Of a stretch of 64,000 bases of DNA, positions 53,173 through 61,453 are shown piece after piece (the first letter of the stretch is position 1; each line of letters opens with the position of its first letter). The notes below the pieces were generated by a model. It was not told where the DNA came from. It made no database searches and saw only the letters and a list, made by a program, of their open reading frames with translations. Source of the stretch: CAWIHK01 sp963835935 (GTDB lineage Bacteria; Bacteroidota; Ignavibacteria; UBA10030; CAVZMI01); NCBI GenBank assembly GCA_963835935.1, contig CAWIHK010000002.1, positions 682,001 through 746,000 of the forward strand. The letters run 5' to 3'. Position numbers and translations under genes: made by a program.

Positions 53173-54270
53173 CTACTTCTTGAGAAGGCTGCGAACAACC
53201 CCAAAAACCCGTTTCGGTTTAATCGTGCGCATACAATCGTTGGGACACGTCGGTGAAAAAAAACATGTGCACGAAACTTCCGGTTCAACAATTTTTCCGA
53301 GGCCGTATAACTCGAATTCATGAGAATTAAAAATATTATTGAACAGGATGATTTTCTTTTTCAATCCGATCGTGATATGCATCGCCATCGTTACCGCAGT
53401 GACGACGAGATGACACTGATCGACAAGATTGATAAACTGATGCAGCGGAAAATATCCGAGATATAATGCCTTGCTTGCTCTGGCAATTCGCCTATTTTTT
53501 TTGTCTTCTTGTTCGCCGCCTAAAAGCATCGGAATCATGCCGGCTTTTTTTATCATGGCGGCAAGTTCAATCCAGTATTTATCAGGCCACAAACGCGAGG
53601 TCCAACGGCCGCCACAGCCGGTGTTCAATCCAACAATCAACTTCTTCTTCGGAATTTTTGGCCATGCGTATCCTTCGCTGCTGAAATTGTCGAGAATATA
53701 TTTTTCTCTGTTAAATTCGAAGCCGCAAATTTCAAAGATTTCTTCAAGATAGCTTTTGGTATTTACTTTGTTTAAGTCGTCGAAAACACCGGTAAGAAAT
53801 TTATCTTGAGCGTCGGCATCAATCGGCGCACACTTTCCGTTTTTTAGATAAAATCCCTTTTTTACATCGGCAGAAAGAGAATTGGTCAGCGCACACGCTT
53901 CCCGGTCTTTATCAAGATTGAATACAATATCAAAACGGGTTTGCTGGAGTATCAATAAATTCTTGGGTGAAAAATCAAGAACCATATCCACACTGCTAGG
54001 TACAACATCGGGAGTTAATGTGAGCCACCACACTTGTGCAGTCGGAAAATCTTTCTTCAGCTTGTGCAACAACGGTGTCGTCCGAATTACATCTCCAATC
54101 GCACCGAGTTTAATGATCAATATTTTTTGATTCAATGGTTCGTAATGCGGACAATTCTTTCCTTCATCGTCAACACAATGAACTCCTTCTTTTTTGTGAG
54201 GCCGGCACGGAACATCTCCACGAAAAAATCGGCAATCTGTTTTGAGTTCGATGTTCATAACATTCCTCAT
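53173..54270 (-). CDS. Glycosyltransferase family 9 (heptosyltransferase-like)
   Basis: A 365-residue GT-B protein: KILIIKLGAIGDVIRTTPLLHKL opens the GT9 domain at about residue 49, VGLNTGCGGRWTSRLWP and MHITIGLKKKIILFNN follow. The first 45 residues form a Cys-rich segment (C12, C21, C31, C39) reminiscent of a small zinc or Fe-S site, as in some GT9 proteins of unknown role. The ATG at 54270 overlaps the previous stop as ATGA; ATG 54258 with AGGA upstream is an alternative. It suggests a heptose-like or other core sugar addition. Confidence 0.85.
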   Translation of the reverse strand: MRNVMNIELKTDCRFFRGDVPCRPHKKEGVHCVDDEGKNCPHYEPLNQKILIIKLGAIGDVIRTTPLLHKLKKDFPTAQVWWLTLTPDVVPSSVDMVLDFSPKNLLILQQTRFDIVFNLDKDREACALTNSLSADVKKGFYLKNGKCAPIDADAQDKFLTGVFDDLNKVNTKSYLEEIFEICGFEFNREKYILDNFSSEGYAWPKIPKKKLIVGLNTGCGGRWTSRLWPDKYWIELAAMIKKAGMIPMLLGGEQEDKKNRRIARASKALYLGYFPLHQFINLVDQCHLVVTAVTMAMHITIGLKKKIILFNNIFNSHEFELYGLGKIVEPEVSCTCFFSPTCPNDCMRTIKPKRVFGVVRSLLKK

Positions 54271-55382
54271 AAGAGAATATCGCGGACGTTGTAAACTTCT
54301 TTTTCTTGTTGATTGCGGTTGATCATTTCTCCCAACAATCCTATTGAAACAAATTGGATCCCGACAATGATCAATAAAATCCCAAGGAAAAACATCGGCC
54401 GATTTCCAAGCGATACATGGAAAAATATTTTTTCGATCGAGAGCCAGAGATCAATAATTAAACCAACTGCAAGGCTGAAAATTCCAACACCGCCAAAAAA
54501 ATGGAGCGGTCGTCTTATGTAACGTGTCGTAAAGATCACCGTCAACAAATCTAAAAAACCTTTGAAGAATCTTCCGGGTCCAAATTTTGTTTTCCCGTAT
54601 TTCCTCTTGCGGTGTACAACCGGAATTTCTGAAACTCTGAATCCCGACCAACACGCCAATGCCGGAATGAAACGGTGAAGTTCGCCATACACTTTCACTT
54701 CCTTCACAACTTCATTCCTATATCCCTTCAGCCCGCAATTAAAATCATGCAATTTTATACCGGTCATTATAGACGTAACAAAATTGAAAAACTTTGAAGG
54801 CAAATTTTTCGTGAATAGCGGATCGAACCGAATTTTTTTCCAACCGGACACCAGGTCAAATCCTTCTTTCAATTTCCTGACAAGATTCGGAATCTCCTGA
54901 GGATCATCCTGCAAGTCTGCATCCATCGTGATGACATAAGTTCCGGAAGCATGCGCGAAACCAACCGATAAAGCCGCCGATTTCCCGTAATTCCTTCTAA
55001 AACGAACGACCTTCATCCTTCTGTTTTGTCGATGAATATTATTCAAGATTTGAAAAGAATTATCCGTACTCCCGTCATCAATCAGCAGCACCTCGTAATT
55101 TCCACCCATACGATTAAGAACTTCTCGCAATTGTTGTGTCAATTCCGGCAATGATTCCGCTTCATTATAAAGAGGAACGATAACGGAGATATCCGGTTTG
55201 CGAATTTGAATATTCTTCGGTTGAGATTTTTCCGGCTGGTTTAAAGTCGGAGTCGCTGTCTCAGAAGCAACTGGTTCGACCTTCGGAGGATGTGGCCGCG
55301 GAAATCTTCGATAGAAATGATGGTGTGGACGATTTTGACCGGTTTGTTTTTGCTGTTCAGGAAGCTTTTCCTGTTCTGCCAT
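54267..55382 (-). CDS. Polyprenyl-phosphate glycosyltransferase-like GT2 (DPM1/ArnC/GtrB type)
   Basis: A 371-residue enzyme. A basic, Pro/His-rich N-terminal extension (residues 1-60) precedes the GT2 domain: SVIVPLYNEAESLPEL, LLIDDGSTDNSF, TMDADLQDDPQEIP, DFNCGLKGYR. Two C-terminal transmembrane helices follow (about 295-350). It probably loads a sugar onto undecaprenyl phosphate. The start at 55382 has AAGGA upstream; the longer frame to 55445 lacks one. It is the first gene of the 13.6-kb polysaccharide cluster. Confidence 0.88.
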   Translation of the reverse strand: MAEQEKLPEQQKQTGQNRPHHHFYRRFPRPHPPKVEPVASETATPTLNQPEKSQPKNIQIRKPDISVIVPLYNEAESLPELTQQLREVLNRMGGNYEVLLIDDGSTDNSFQILNNIHRQNRRMKVVRFRRNYGKSAALSVGFAHASGTYVITMDADLQDDPQEIPNLVRKLKEGFDLVSGWKKIRFDPLFTKNLPSKFFNFVTSIMTGIKLHDFNCGLKGYRNEVVKEVKVYGELHRFIPALACWSGFRVSEIPVVHRKRKYGKTKFGPGRFFKGFLDLLTVIFTTRYIRRPLHFFGGVGIFSLAVGLIIDLWLSIEKIFFHVSLGNRPMFFLGILLIIVGIQFVSIGLLGEMINRNQQEKEVYNVRDILL

Positions 55383-55566
55383 AAACATCCTTATAATAAA
55401 ATTATAGTTAGTTATAAAAGTAATTGATTTCAGTAAGAAAATCAATGAACGAACTCTTTATTCAGGATTTGTGTTATTAAAATAAGATATGCGATGCATA
55501 TCAGAACAAGTTCCGTCTAATTGGCTTTATCGAAAAATGAATGGAGAATTCTCGAAGGAAATATTT

Positions 55567-57657
55567 ATGAAAAATAAAGACACAACCGATTCAATAATAA
55601 TAAACAAAAATCTCCTTGAAATTTCAGATTTTGGGATAGAAGTTCATCCTAAAACTCTCAATCGATGGTACCAGCTTATGCACCTTGGCAGGTTGTTAGA
55701 TCAAAAAGCGACACTTTATTTGCGTCAGGCAAAAGGTTGGTCGTATCATGCTTCGTGCGCCGGCCATGAGGGAATACAATTAATTTTAGGATTGACGTTC
55801 CGTCAGGGAAAGGATTTTTTATTCCCTTATTACCGAGACTTGGTGACGTGTCTCGCCGGGGGCATCACGCCGGAAGAAATTATTCTTAACGGCATCTCGA
55901 AGGCGGCCGATGTAGCCGGCGGTGGAAGGCACATGAGCAATCATTTCGCGAAACCGTCTATAAGAATTCAGAGTGTTTCTTCCGCTACAGGAAATCATTC
56001 TCTTCATGCAGTCGGTGTTGCGCGGGCAATTAAAAAATACAAAGGCGATGAAATAGCTTTTGCGAGTTTCGGTGAAGCGGCCGCTTCGGAAGGATATGTC
56101 TTCGAAGCTCTGCATGGAGCGGCACGCGAGAAGCTTCCGGTTATCATAGTCATTCAAAATAACAAATATGGAATTTCAGTACCGATTGAAGAGCAGTCTG
56201 TTAGTGCCGATGTTTCCGATAATTTTTCCGGAATCAAGAACCTGCAGATCATTCGTTGTGACGGAACGAACGTGTTCGACTGCTGGCGCGCGATGCAGAA
56301 AGCACTGGACTATGTCAAGTCGGGCGAAGGGCCGGCATTGATTCATGCACAATGTGTAAGAATCAATTCCCACAGTAATTCCGACCGGCATGAATTGTAT
56401 CGTTCACCCGAGGAATTGGAAGAAGTAAAACGAATGGATCCGGTACTGCGGTTTCGGCAATATCTTGTCGAGCGGGAGATATTTTCTGAAAATGAATTGA
56501 ATGAAATCGAGAGCAATAATCAATCGATCGTAACCGAAGCGGCGGCTAAAGCAGAAGCTTCGCCGGATCCGGATCCAAAAACCGCAACGCAATTTGTGGT
56601 CCCGGCAGAAATCGTATTTCCGAAAGAGTGGACAATTCTCTCCGATGATCCGAATGCAGTCTCTCTAACATTTCGCGAAGCGATTAATGAAACACTGAAG
56701 GAAGAATTCCGGAAAAACCCGAATACATTTTTGTGGGGACAGGATGTCGCTTCAAAGGAAAAGGGAGGCGTATTTAACGTCACCAAAGGAATGCTGCAGG
56801 AATTTGGACACGAACGCATTTTCAATGCACCTATAGCTGAAGATTTTATTAACGGAACCGCGAATGGATTTTGCCGTTACCGCGACAATATCTGGGTTGT
56901 GATCGAAGGAGCGCAGTTTGCCGATTACTATTGGCCTGCCGCCGAACAATTAATCGAAGCATCGCATGAATATTACCGAAGCAACGGACAATTTGTGCCG
57001 AACATGGTGATCCGCCTGGCTTCAGGTGGATATATCGGCGGAGGATTATATCACTCTCAGAATCTCGAGGGGTGGTTTACCACTCTTCCGGGTTTGCGGG
57101 TTGTAATCCCATCATTTGCCGATGATGCACAGGGACTGATGCGCGCCGCAATGCGCGACAGAGGCGTTACGATTTTCATCGAACCAAAATTTTTGTACAA
57201 TCAATTTTTCGCAAAAGCGCCAAGACAATCTCCGAATTTTTATGTTCCATTCGGTAAAGCACGAGTCAGAAGAGAAGGAACCGATTTGAGTATTATCACG
57301 TACGGAACGACCGTGCATTTGGCATTGCGCGCGGCGAACCGTTTACAGCAAGAACAAAATATCAATTGTGAAGTTGTCGATCTCCGTTCACTTGCTCCTC
57401 TGGATGTCGATGGAATTCTTTCTTCTGTAAAGAAAACCGGACGTGCGCTTGTTGTTCATGAAGATAAATTAACAGGCGGTTTCGGCGGAGAAGTAGCGTC
57501 GATCATCAGCGAAAAAGCATTTCGATATTTAGACGCGCCCGTCACACGGCTTGGGTCGAAGGATACGCCGGTTCCTTTTTCAAAAATTCTGGAAGCTGCA
57601 GTATTAGTACAGGAAGCGGATGTTTACCAAGCAGCGGCAAAGTTGGCGGCGTACTAA
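55567..57657 (+). CDS. Fused alpha-beta 2-oxoacid dehydrogenase E1 component
   Basis: A 696-residue protein joining both E1 subunits of a branched-chain/pyruvate-type dehydrogenase. The E1-alpha half (about 1-340) has YYRDLVTCLAGG, GRHMSNHF and the ThDP-binding SFGEAAASEGYVFEALHGAAREKLPVI...NNKYGIS. A linker of about 45 residues follows, then E1-beta (about 370-696) with FNAPIAEDFINGTANGF, RLASGGYIGGG and VVDLRSLAPLDVD. It decarboxylates a 2-oxoacid and acylates lipoyl-E2. The start at 55567 follows AAGGA. No E2 or E3 gene is adjacent. Confidence 0.9.
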   Translation: MKNKDTTDSIIINKNLLEISDFGIEVHPKTLNRWYQLMHLGRLLDQKATLYLRQAKGWSYHASCAGHEGIQLILGLTFRQGKDFLFPYYRDLVTCLAGGITPEEIILNGISKAADVAGGGRHMSNHFAKPSIRIQSVSSATGNHSLHAVGVARAIKKYKGDEIAFASFGEAAASEGYVFEALHGAAREKLPVIIVIQNNKYGISVPIEEQSVSADVSDNFSGIKNLQIIRCDGTNVFDCWRAMQKALDYVKSGEGPALIHAQCVRINSHSNSDRHELYRSPEELEEVKRMDPVLRFRQYLVEREIFSENELNEIESNNQSIVTEAAAKAEASPDPDPKTATQFVVPAEIVFPKEWTILSDDPNAVSLTFREAINETLKEEFRKNPNTFLWGQDVASKEKGGVFNVTKGMLQEFGHERIFNAPIAEDFINGTANGFCRYRDNIWVVIEGAQFADYYWPAAEQLIEASHEYYRSNGQFVPNMVIRLASGGYIGGGLYHSQNLEGWFTTLPGLRVVIPSFADDAQGLMRAAMRDRGVTIFIEPKFLYNQFFAKAPRQSPNFYVPFGKARVRREGTDLSIITYGTTVHLALRAANRLQQEQNINCEVVDLRSLAPLDVDGILSSVKKTGRALVVHEDKLTGGFGGEVASIISEKAFRYLDAPVTRLGSKDTPVPFSKILEAAVLVQEADVYQAAAKLAAY

Positions 57658-57828
57658 AAATTGTTATTCAATAATTAGAACAACCTTATCCTCTCTTATT
57701 ATTGACATTAATAGATGTTTTTTTTATCATCGTGTTATACTATTGAGAGAAAAAAGATCCTACGGAGAAACCGGTATAAATATTATATGTTTCCATTGAA
57801 CAGATCCTAACCGAAGAAAGGAGAAGCG

Positions 57829-58041
57829 ATGACGATAAAAACGCTCACTGCTGTTTTGCATAAGGAAGATGACATGTATGTTGCAGAATGTCCGGAAGTC
57901 GGCACGATAAGTCAGGGTTATTCGATTGAGGAAGCATTGGTCAATTTGAAAGAAGCAACTGAACTTTATCTTGAAGAATTTCCGATTCCAAAAATTGACA
58001 AAGTCCTTATGACAACATTCGAGGCTGCAATCAGTGCCTAA
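57829..58041 (+). CDS. hicB: HicB-family antitoxin
   Basis: A 70-residue protein with the HicB-type degenerate RNase-H-like fold: LTAVLHKEDDMYVAECPEVGTISQGYSIEEALVNLKEATELYLEE. It has no C-terminal DNA-binding domain, so it belongs to the short HicB group. AAAGGAGAAGCG precedes the ATG. It is encoded 8 bases overlapping with, and before, the hicA toxin gene, the antitoxin-first order. Confidence 0.9.
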   Translation: MTIKTLTAVLHKEDDMYVAECPEVGTISQGYSIEEALVNLKEATELYLEEFPIPKIDKVLMTTFEAAISA

Positions 58042-58261
58042 CTTAAGAACTGTTTCAGGAGCAGAAGCGATAAAAGCACTTGAACATCTTGGCTTCAGGC
58101 AAGTACGGCAGCGAGGAAGCCATGTTGTTTTGAGAAAAGAAACGTCGGAAGGCGCCGTAGGTTGTGCTGTCCCTTTGCATAAGGAACTGAAAGTAGGGAC
58201 TCTTCGTGGCATTCTTCGTCAAGCCAAGGTTGAACCGGAAAAATTCTTCGATAAATTGTAA
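58034..58261 (+). CDS. hicA: HicA-family mRNA interferase toxin
   Basis: A 75-residue double-stranded-RNA-binding-like toxin with the HicA pattern ALEHLGFRQVRQRGSHVVLRK; H30 in GSH is the catalytic residue. It cleaves mRNA in a ribosome-independent way when free of HicB. The start is GTG at 58034, overlapping hicB by 8 bases, with GAGG upstream inside hicB. Confidence 0.9.
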   Translation: MPNLRTVSGAEAIKALEHLGFRQVRQRGSHVVLRKETSEGAVGCAVPLHKELKVGTLRGILRQAKVEPEKFFDKL

Positions 58262-58312
58262 TGATGAATTTTACGAGCGGCTCGCTTCTCTGAGCGAATG
58301 GAGTATTTCTTC

Positions 58313-58347
58313 ATCTCAATCTAGACCTTGACCTCGACCTTAATCTC
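58313..58347 (-). repeat. Degenerate purine hexamer tract, locus 4
   Basis: On the minus strand GAGATTAAGGTCGAGGTCAAGG-type hexamers begin right after the proA stop codon, in the coding direction of proA, as at pcd, pyrE and clpX. Confidence 0.7.
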
Positions 58348-58348
58348 T

Positions 58349-59605
58349 TCACTCTCTCACCTGCCCGCTTCCATGAACCACAAATTTTGTGCACGTCAAT
58401 TCTTCCAATCCCATCGGACCGCGGGCATGTAGTTTTTGCGTGCTGATGCCGATCTCGGCGCCGAGGCCAAATTCAAAGCCGTCAGTAAAACGCGTGGAGG
58501 CATTTATATAAACTGCGGCAGAATCGACTTCACGCAAAAATCGTTCGCCATTCTCGATCGATCCGGTTACGATGGCATCGGAGTGATGCGAACCGTAGTG
58601 ATTAATGTGGTTGATCGCCTCATCAATATTTTTCACAACTTTCACGCCGATTATCAAATCCAGATACTCGCGATACCAATCTTCCTCTTTTGCCGGTTTC
58701 ACATCCTTGACTATGCTTTTTGTTTTTCGGTCACCCCGCACTTCGACGCCATGATTTCGCAATGCGCCGATAACAACAGGCAAAAAAGTTTTTGCAAGAT
58801 TTTCGTGAACCAATAATTTTTCCGCCGCATTACAAACCGATGGACGCTGAACTTTTGCGTTCACTGCTATTTTCTTGGCCATGGTTAAGTCGGCAGTTTC
58901 ATCTATAAACACATGACAATTTCCTTCGCCGTGTGCAATCACAGGAACGGAAGAATTTTGCTGAATGAACGAAATCATTTTCTGGCTTCCGCGGGGAATA
59001 ATAACATCGAGACACTTATCCTGTTTCAACATCGCAACCACCGCGCACCGGTCGGTCGTGTCTATAAACTCAACACAACCGGCTGGAAGTTCAAGGTCTT
59101 TCAATGCTTTCTTTATAACATCGACGAGTTTTTTATTTGAATTGATCGCTTCCGATCCGCCTCGCAATAACACGGCGTTGCCGGCTTTCAGGCAAAGAAC
59201 CGCCGCGTCGACTGTCACATTCGGACGCGATTCATAAATAATTCCAACCGCACCGAGAGGAACTCTGACTCGATTAATCACTAAGCCATTCAGTCTCTGC
59301 ACATGATCGACAACTTTGCCGACTGGATCGGGAAGCTGAATAACGTCGCGTACTCCATCAATCATTTTCTTGATACGCGATTCATCGAGCGTAAGCCTTT
59401 CGATCAAGACTTTTGACAAACCCGATTTTTCAGCATTCAACAGATCCTTTTTATTTGCACGGAGAATTGCCGGAGTTTCTTTTGCCAGATGAAAATTTAT
59501 TCTGGCAAGAAGCGCATCTTTCATTGCCGTAGAACAGTTGTACAGAATGCCGCTCGCTTTTTTTACCGACAAAGCCTTGACAATTACCTGGTCTTTCTGT
59601 TTCAT
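58349..59605 (-). CDS. proA: Gamma-glutamyl phosphate reductase
   Basis: A 418-residue aldehyde-dehydrogenase-superfamily enzyme that reduces gamma-glutamyl phosphate to glutamate semialdehyde in proline synthesis. The catalytic Cys lies in QRPSVCNAAEKLL. VPLGAVGIIYESRPNVT and AVLLRGGSEAINSNK are the cofactor-binding segments, and the end GLGAEIGISTQKLHARGPMGLEELTC is the family signature. Its ATG overlaps the proB stop by one base (TAATG). Confidence 0.97.
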   Translation of the reverse strand: MKQKDQVIVKALSVKKASGILYNCSTAMKDALLARINFHLAKETPAILRANKKDLLNAEKSGLSKVLIERLTLDESRIKKMIDGVRDVIQLPDPVGKVVDHVQRLNGLVINRVRVPLGAVGIIYESRPNVTVDAAVLCLKAGNAVLLRGGSEAINSNKKLVDVIKKALKDLELPAGCVEFIDTTDRCAVVAMLKQDKCLDVIIPRGSQKMISFIQQNSSVPVIAHGEGNCHVFIDETADLTMAKKIAVNAKVQRPSVCNAAEKLLVHENLAKTFLPVVIGALRNHGVEVRGDRKTKSIVKDVKPAKEEDWYREYLDLIIGVKVVKNIDEAINHINHYGSHHSDAIVTGSIENGERFLREVDSAAVYINASTRFTDGFEFGLGAEIGISTQKLHARGPMGLEELTCTKFVVHGSGQVRE

Positions 59606-60738
59606 TATTCACCCGTCAGCACTAAATTATCTTTATGAATCACTTCGTCGCACGATTTGCAATGAAGTATTTTTTCAATCTCGCTCGTCTTCTTACCTTT
59701 AATTTTTTCGAGGTTTAGCGAGGAATAACTTGAGATCCCTTTTCCAATCTCTTGTCCATTTGCGTCTCGTATTTCAATAGTATCATTTTTCTCGAATGAT
59801 CCATGGACATCAAGGATTCCCGACGGGAGCAAACTTTTTTGTTTCTTCGTCAGAGCTTCTTTTGCGCCATCATCGACGACAATATATCCTTTCGCATTTG
59901 AGATAAATCCGATCCATTTTTTTCTGACATTCAATTTTGTATCCGACGGCAAGAAGATCGTTCCTTTAAAACTTCCTGAAAAAATATCCTGAATCGCATT
60001 CGGATTCCTGCCATCGGTAATGATCATCGCTATTCCGGAAGAGACAGATCTTTTCGCGGCCTGGAGTTTTGTTACCATGCCGCCGGTGCTGAGTTCGCTT
60101 CTCGATTTTTTAGCCAATTTTTCAATCTGCGGCGATAATTTTTCGACTACAGGAATCAACACGGCATCGGGATTTTTAGAAGGATCATCGGAATACAAAC
60201 CGTCAATATCAGTTAGAATTATCAGCAAATCGGCATCGATTAAATTTGCAACCATCGCCGAAAGGTTGTCGTTATCGCCGAGTTTGATTTCTTCGATCGC
60301 AACCGTGTCGTTTTCGTTGATTACCGGCACAACTCCCTTTTCAAATAACGCACAAAAAGTATTCTTCGCATTCAAATAACGAGTGCGGTTCGTAAAATCG
60401 TCTTTCGTCAGAAGAATTTGTGCAATGTTAAGGTTTTGCCCACGAAATGCGTTCTCGTACGCTTCCATCAATAACGGCTGGCCGACTGCCGCAGTCGCTT
60501 GTTTTTCCGGAATCGATTTTGGTTTTTCAATAAGCCGAAGAGCCGCGATGCCGGCGCCGATCGCACCGGAACTGACGAGCGCCACTTCATTCCCTCGTGA
60601 TCTCAAAAAAGAAACGCTTTTGGCGATAAGATCAATCCGCTGTTGGTTGACACCTTTGATTTTATCGGCTAATAAATTCGTGCCAACCTTTATCACAACT
60701 CTATTTCGAGTCTCAAATATTTTCTTTAATCGGTGCAT
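59605..60738 (-). CDS. proB: Glutamate 5-kinase
   Basis: A 377-residue amino-acid kinase with C-terminal PUA domain (about 278-355). VVIKVGTNLLAD opens the kinase fold, VALVSSGAIGAG, PVINENDTVAIEEIKLGDNDNLSAMVANLI and RSELSTGGMVTKLQAAK are the substrate and ATP segments. It makes gamma-glutamyl phosphate for ProA, encoded in a one-base overlap downstream. It is normally feedback-inhibited by proline. Confidence 0.97.
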   Translation of the reverse strand: MHRLKKIFETRNRVVIKVGTNLLADKIKGVNQQRIDLIAKSVSFLRSRGNEVALVSSGAIGAGIAALRLIEKPKSIPEKQATAAVGQPLLMEAYENAFRGQNLNIAQILLTKDDFTNRTRYLNAKNTFCALFEKGVVPVINENDTVAIEEIKLGDNDNLSAMVANLIDADLLIILTDIDGLYSDDPSKNPDAVLIPVVEKLSPQIEKLAKKSRSELSTGGMVTKLQAAKRSVSSGIAMIITDGRNPNAIQDIFSGSFKGTIFLPSDTKLNVRKKWIGFISNAKGYIVVDDGAKEALTKKQKSLLPSGILDVHGSFEKNDTIEIRDANGQEIGKGISSYSSLNLEKIKGKKTSEIEKILHCKSCDEVIHKDNLVLTGE

Positions 60739-60783
60739 AAAATAAGTTATGAAAAAAAATTAGAAACTCAATGGGAAAAGAGA

Positions 60784-60825
60784 CTAAGGTTAAGGTGAAG
60801 GTTGAGATTGAGGTTAAGATTAAGA
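60784..60825 (+). repeat. Degenerate purine hexamer tract, locus 5
   Basis: CTAAGGTTAAGGTGAAGG continued by TTGAGATTGAGGTTAAGATTAAG, about seven hexamers, lies 46 bases upstream of proB on the opposite strand. Confidence 0.75.
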
Positions 60826-60917
60826 AAATGAGAGAGAAGAAGAAGCGGGATAATAAAAATGGAGAATTAACTTGATGCAAGTAGACATGAAGTCTGAATA
60901 GATGAAAAAAGAGTTAT

Positions 60918-61158
60918 TTAAGCTTGAGTTCCATAAAAACGGGATATGCAAATGGTTTTTATACCAAATTAAAATCTGTATTATCAGATTTTACCCCGGA
61001 CGGGGTTTTAACATTTTTGCATTTAAATTACTAACCAGATTCCATCCCTGACGGGATTATTAAATCCACCATTGCTACCAAAAACGATAAAAGTTGTCAA
61101 TTAACACCGTAGGTGTGAAATATAGGTAGATAACAAAAACCATTTAAACTTGAGTTCC
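60918..61158. repeat. Cluster of REP-like palindromes in a 715-bp gene-free region
   Basis: TTAAGCTTGAGTTCC (60918-60932) recurs with one change at 61144-61158. Between them lie three different short palindromes: ACCCCG-GA-CGGGGT (60993-61006), ATCCC-TGAC-GGGAT (61044-61057) and ACACC-GTA-GGTGT (61104-61116). Spacers are AT-rich. No gene is visible from 60739 to 61453. I recall similar units in intergenic regions of Bacteroidetes-related genomes. Confidence 0.6.
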
Positions 61159-61453
61159 GTCTTGTCCGCCGAAACGGAGTGCAGGCGGAAGGAACGAAAT
61201 ATGCAAGGAGCCAAAAGTATAAAATGTGACCTTCTTAATATTACAATAAAAAAAATCTTGCAGTTTACTGAAGTAGTCCTTCGATCAAGCTTTTTCTACT
61301 CCTATTATTCTTGCTCATTTACATTATCATAATGCGTAACATCAGTAAGTAAGTACTACGATAAGGATCAACGAACTCAGCCGAAAAAACCGAAATTGCT
61401 TCTCATGTTGAGATCATTGAAAAACTTCCTCCTGCGTTTGATGGCAATATCAT

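Noticed and set aside
57702..57741. TTGACA and TATACT boxes upstream of hicB
   Set aside because: The spacer is 28 bases, too long for a sigma70 promoter; the match is probably coincidental.
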